Source: Burkholderiales bacterium
Lineage (GTDB): Bacteria > Pseudomonadota > Gammaproteobacteria > Burkholderiales > Casimicrobiaceae
Assembly (NCBI GenBank): GCA_025354165.1
Contig: JANXNI010000058.1
Coordinates: 62,001-126,000, forward strand
Direction of reading: 5' to 3'
Length of the DNA: 64,000 nt
A program made the translations under genes and the position numbers. A model generated the notes under the pieces. It was not told the DNA's origin. It saw nothing but the letters and a program-made list of their open reading frames with translations, and made no database searches. This document shows, one piece after another, positions 62,013 to 64,000 of this stretch. How positions within the stretch are numbered: position 1 is the stretch's first letter; every line of letters begins with the position of its first letter.

Positions 62013-63290
62013 ATGACCGCTCTCGCCGACTGGCTAGCTCGCATCTACACCATCCGTTCCGGTCCGGAAATCGAGATGGGTCTGGAGCGAATCCGGCCGA
62101 TTTTTGATCGAATGGCGGTCGCGCCGAATTGTCCAGCGATTCTGGTCGCGGGGACCAACGGCAAAGGGTCGGTGTGCGCTTACCTATCGGCAATCCTTCG
62201 TGCAGCGGGATTTCGCATTGCGAGATACACCTCGCCGCACATCTATCGTTTCAACGAACGCATCGTTGTTAACGGCGTTGAGGCGAGCGATGCCGAACTG
62301 GTTGCCGCGTTCGAGGCGGTCGAGGCTGCGCGTTTGGCGGAAGGCAATTTGCCGCTCACATTCTTCGAGTACACAACGCTTGCTGCGTTTCATCTTTTCG
62401 CTGCCACCCGGCTGGACGCGTGGGTGGTTGAGGTGGGTCTAGGCGGACGACTCGATGCGACCAACATTCTCGACGCTGATTGCGCCGTGATCACGAGCAT
62501 CGCTGTGGATCACACCGAATTTCTGGGCCCGACGCGCGAGCTGATTGCGGTGGAGAAGGCGGGAATTTTGCGCAAAGGACGGCCGGCGATCATTGCCGAG
62601 CCAGATCCGACGCAATCGCTGATCGCGACCGCTGAAGCGCGCGGGGCATTGACGAGCTACATCGGACGCGATTTTGGCTGGCAGAAATCCCCCGAAACGC
62701 CCAATCAATGGGGATTCTGGGCGAAGGAGAGCGATCACACGATGCGCCGCCACGGACTCCCGCTGCCCGCCCTGCGAGGCGGCTATCAATTGGGCAACGC
62801 CGCCGCCGCCCTGGCCGCGCTGCACGCTCTGAATGATCGCCTACCCGTTTCCCAAGGTGCGGTGAAGCAGGGCCTACTGGACGTCCATTGGCCTGGTCGC
62901 TTCCAGGTGCTTCCGGGACGACCGACGACCGTGCTTGATGTCGGGCACAATGTGCACGCAGCGATAGCGCTTGAGCGAGCACTCGCTGACATGGCATATT
63001 TCCCGACCACGCACGCCGTGTTTGCGATGCTGAAAGACAAGGACATCCGTGCCGTGGTCGACGCCGTGAAAGGCCGGATTGACGAGTGGCACGTCGCGCC
63101 GCTGCCTGGCCTGCGCGGTGTGGATATTGAGACATTGGTGACTGCTTTGGCGACGGCGGGCGTCATTGATCGCGCGATCCACCGCCACGCCAGCGTTACC
63201 GAGGCTTATGCTGCGGCGCGGAAACTCGCGGCTGAAGCCGATAGAATCGTGGTCTTTGGTTCTTTTCTCACTGTGGCGCAAGCCCTTTGA
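62013..63290 (+). CDS. folC: Bifunctional folylpolyglutamate/dihydrofolate synthase
   Basis: 425 aa Mur-ligase-like enzyme. P-loop LVAGTNGKGSVCAYLSAIL, RYTSPHIYRFNERI, FEYTTLAAFHLFA, VVEVGLGGRLDATNI with the catalytic Glu, and TSIAVDHTEFLG. It adds glutamate to dihydropteroate and folates. A REP hairpin and element copy 7 lie in its 210-bp upstream gap. Confidence 0.95.
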   Translation: MTALADWLARIYTIRSGPEIEMGLERIRPIFDRMAVAPNCPAILVAGTNGKGSVCAYLSAILRAAGFRIARYTSPHIYRFNERIVVNGVEASDAELVAAFEAVEAARLAEGNLPLTFFEYTTLAAFHLFAATRLDAWVVEVGLGGRLDATNILDADCAVITSIAVDHTEFLGPTRELIAVEKAGILRKGRPAIIAEPDPTQSLIATAEARGALTSYIGRDFGWQKSPETPNQWGFWAKESDHTMRRHGLPLPALRGGYQLGNAAAALAALHALNDRLPVSQGAVKQGLLDVHWPGRFQVLPGRPTTVLDVGHNVHAAIALERALADMAYFPTTHAVFAMLKDKDIRAVVDAVKGRIDEWHVAPLPGLRGVDIETLVTALATAGVIDRAIHRHASVTEAYAAARKLAAEADRIVVFGSFLTVAQAL

Positions 63291-63306
63291 GCACCGCGAT
63301 TTACTA

Positions 63307-64000
63307 ATGGCCGCTGCTGCGACGCCTACGCCCGATAACGCTGAACAACTGCGCAGACGCGCTAACCGGCGTTTGCTTGGCGCCTCCATCCTGCTATTGA
63401 TTGCGATTATCGCGGTGCCGATGTTTCTGGAGCGCGAGCCGCCGCCGCTACCGGACAACGTTGACGTGCGTATTCCGCCGGTCGAGGGCACCAGGTTTGA
63501 GCCGAAATTTCCTGTCGGCTCCGAAGCGAAAAAATCGGGAAGTAAAACAGCCGAAAAACCCGCTGAAATCCCGGCGATCACTGAGCCCAGTGGCGCACAG
63601 GCGGCGGTCAGTGGCGTAATTGCGACACCGCCAGCTCCTTCGTCAGCGGTTACCGCTGTCGCTCCCAAAGCAGCGGCGGCCGAAGTGAAGCCACCTATTG
63701 CCGCGCGGAAAGAAGTAGAAAAACCCGTCGCCAAAGCGCCCGAAAAGTCCGCTGACAAAGTAGTCGCGAAAGAGCCCACACCTGCTGATCGCAAACCCGG
63801 TCAACATGTTGTTCAAGTCATCGCCGTGCGTGATCCGGCGACCGCGAAGCAGATGTACGACAAAGCCAAGAGCCTCAAATTTCCGGTCTACACCGAAAAA
63901 ATTGACGTGACCAATGGTGTCGTCATCCGCGTGCGCGTCGGGCCGTACGCGACCAAACAGCAAGCCGAATCGGCCCGCGCCAAGCTCGCGCAGGCGGGCT
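63307..64000 (+). CDS. SPOR-domain protein (DedD-like), truncated by window end
   Basis: ATG 63307 opens a frame that runs off the right edge (231 codons visible). Short basic cytoplasmic start (RRRANRRLLGA), one transmembrane helix at about residues 26-43 (SILLLIAIIAVPMFL), a Pro/Ala/Lys-rich linker, and a C-terminal SPOR domain beginning near GQHVVQVIAVRDPATAKQMY with VRVGPYATKQQAE. DedD-type cell-division accessory protein; position after accD-folC is conserved. Confidence 0.87.
   Translation, partial: MAAAATPTPDNAEQLRRRANRRLLGASILLLIAIIAVPMFLEREPPPLPDNVDVRIPPVEGTRFEPKFPVGSEAKKSGSKTAEKPAEIPAITEPSGAQAAVSGVIATPPAPSSAVTAVAPKAAAAEVKPPIAARKEVEKPVAKAPEKSADKVVAKEPTPADRKPGQHVVQVIAVRDPATAKQMYDKAKSLKFPVYTEKIDVTNGVVIRVRVGPYATKQQAESARAKLAQAG

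Overview
The window looks like a chromosomal segment of a betaproteobacterium, most likely Burkholderiales or a close relative. The evidence is gene content and order: a Bug/TctC-type solute receptor, slmA beside argB, dapF-DUF484-xerC, leuC-entericidin-leuD-leuB-fimV-truA-trpF-trpB-trpA, yqgE-ruvX-pyrR-pyrB-pyrC', and accD-folC-SPOR (dedD type). I cannot name the genus. No tRNA, rRNA, CRISPR array or complete transposase gene was found.

Layout. 0.2-7.0 kb: envelope and housekeeping genes on the minus strand (BtuF-like binding protein, DsbA, SPOR protein, ArgS), a Gfo/Idh/MocA oxidoreductase, a frameshifted isoprenylcysteine-methyltransferase-like gene and an orphan encapsulin-type ferritin. 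7.2-20.1 kb: prfC, a secreted EF-hand protein, a sugar-acid type catabolic region (mutarotase, SDR, SMP-30 lactonase, HpcH/HpaI aldolase, GH31 glycosidase), slmA, argB, and an amidohydrolase paired with a Bug receptor. 20.4-24.5 kb: a yybP-ykoY (Mn2+) riboswitch ahead of a TerC-family gene, DUF2062, xerC, DUF484 and a dapF homologue that lacks the usual catalytic cysteines. 24.6-32.3 kb: an accessory glycosyltransferase/methyltransferase island carrying a degenerate FkbM-dapF pseudogene block. 32.4-51.3 kb: proA, an S9 peptidase, mutL-miaA-plsB, the leucine genes, fimV, truA and trpFBA. 51.3-54.5 kb: an accessory stretch with an inverted pair of about 300-bp repeats around one unknown gene, and a PIN-domain gene. 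54.5-64 kb: bdhA, phrB, a pyrimidine cluster, accD, folC and the start of a SPOR gene.

The most striking structure is not a gene. Six complete intergenic copies, and a seventh cut by the left window edge, belong to a diverged palindromic repeat family. Every complete copy is exactly 116 bp from CAGCTTT to its reverse complement (the last copy has one mismatch there). The copies align without gaps. They share a TCG(A) core at the centre of symmetry (AGTCGACT in the best copies) and a GGGG(C)/TAGCCC pair placed symmetrically around it. Sequence has drifted a great deal while length has not, which suggests a constrained structure. I do not recognise the family. A separate 155-bp MITE-like element with 21-bp inverted repeats abuts yqgE and appears to supply its ribosome binding site.

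All calls come from reading the sequence; no database search was possible.
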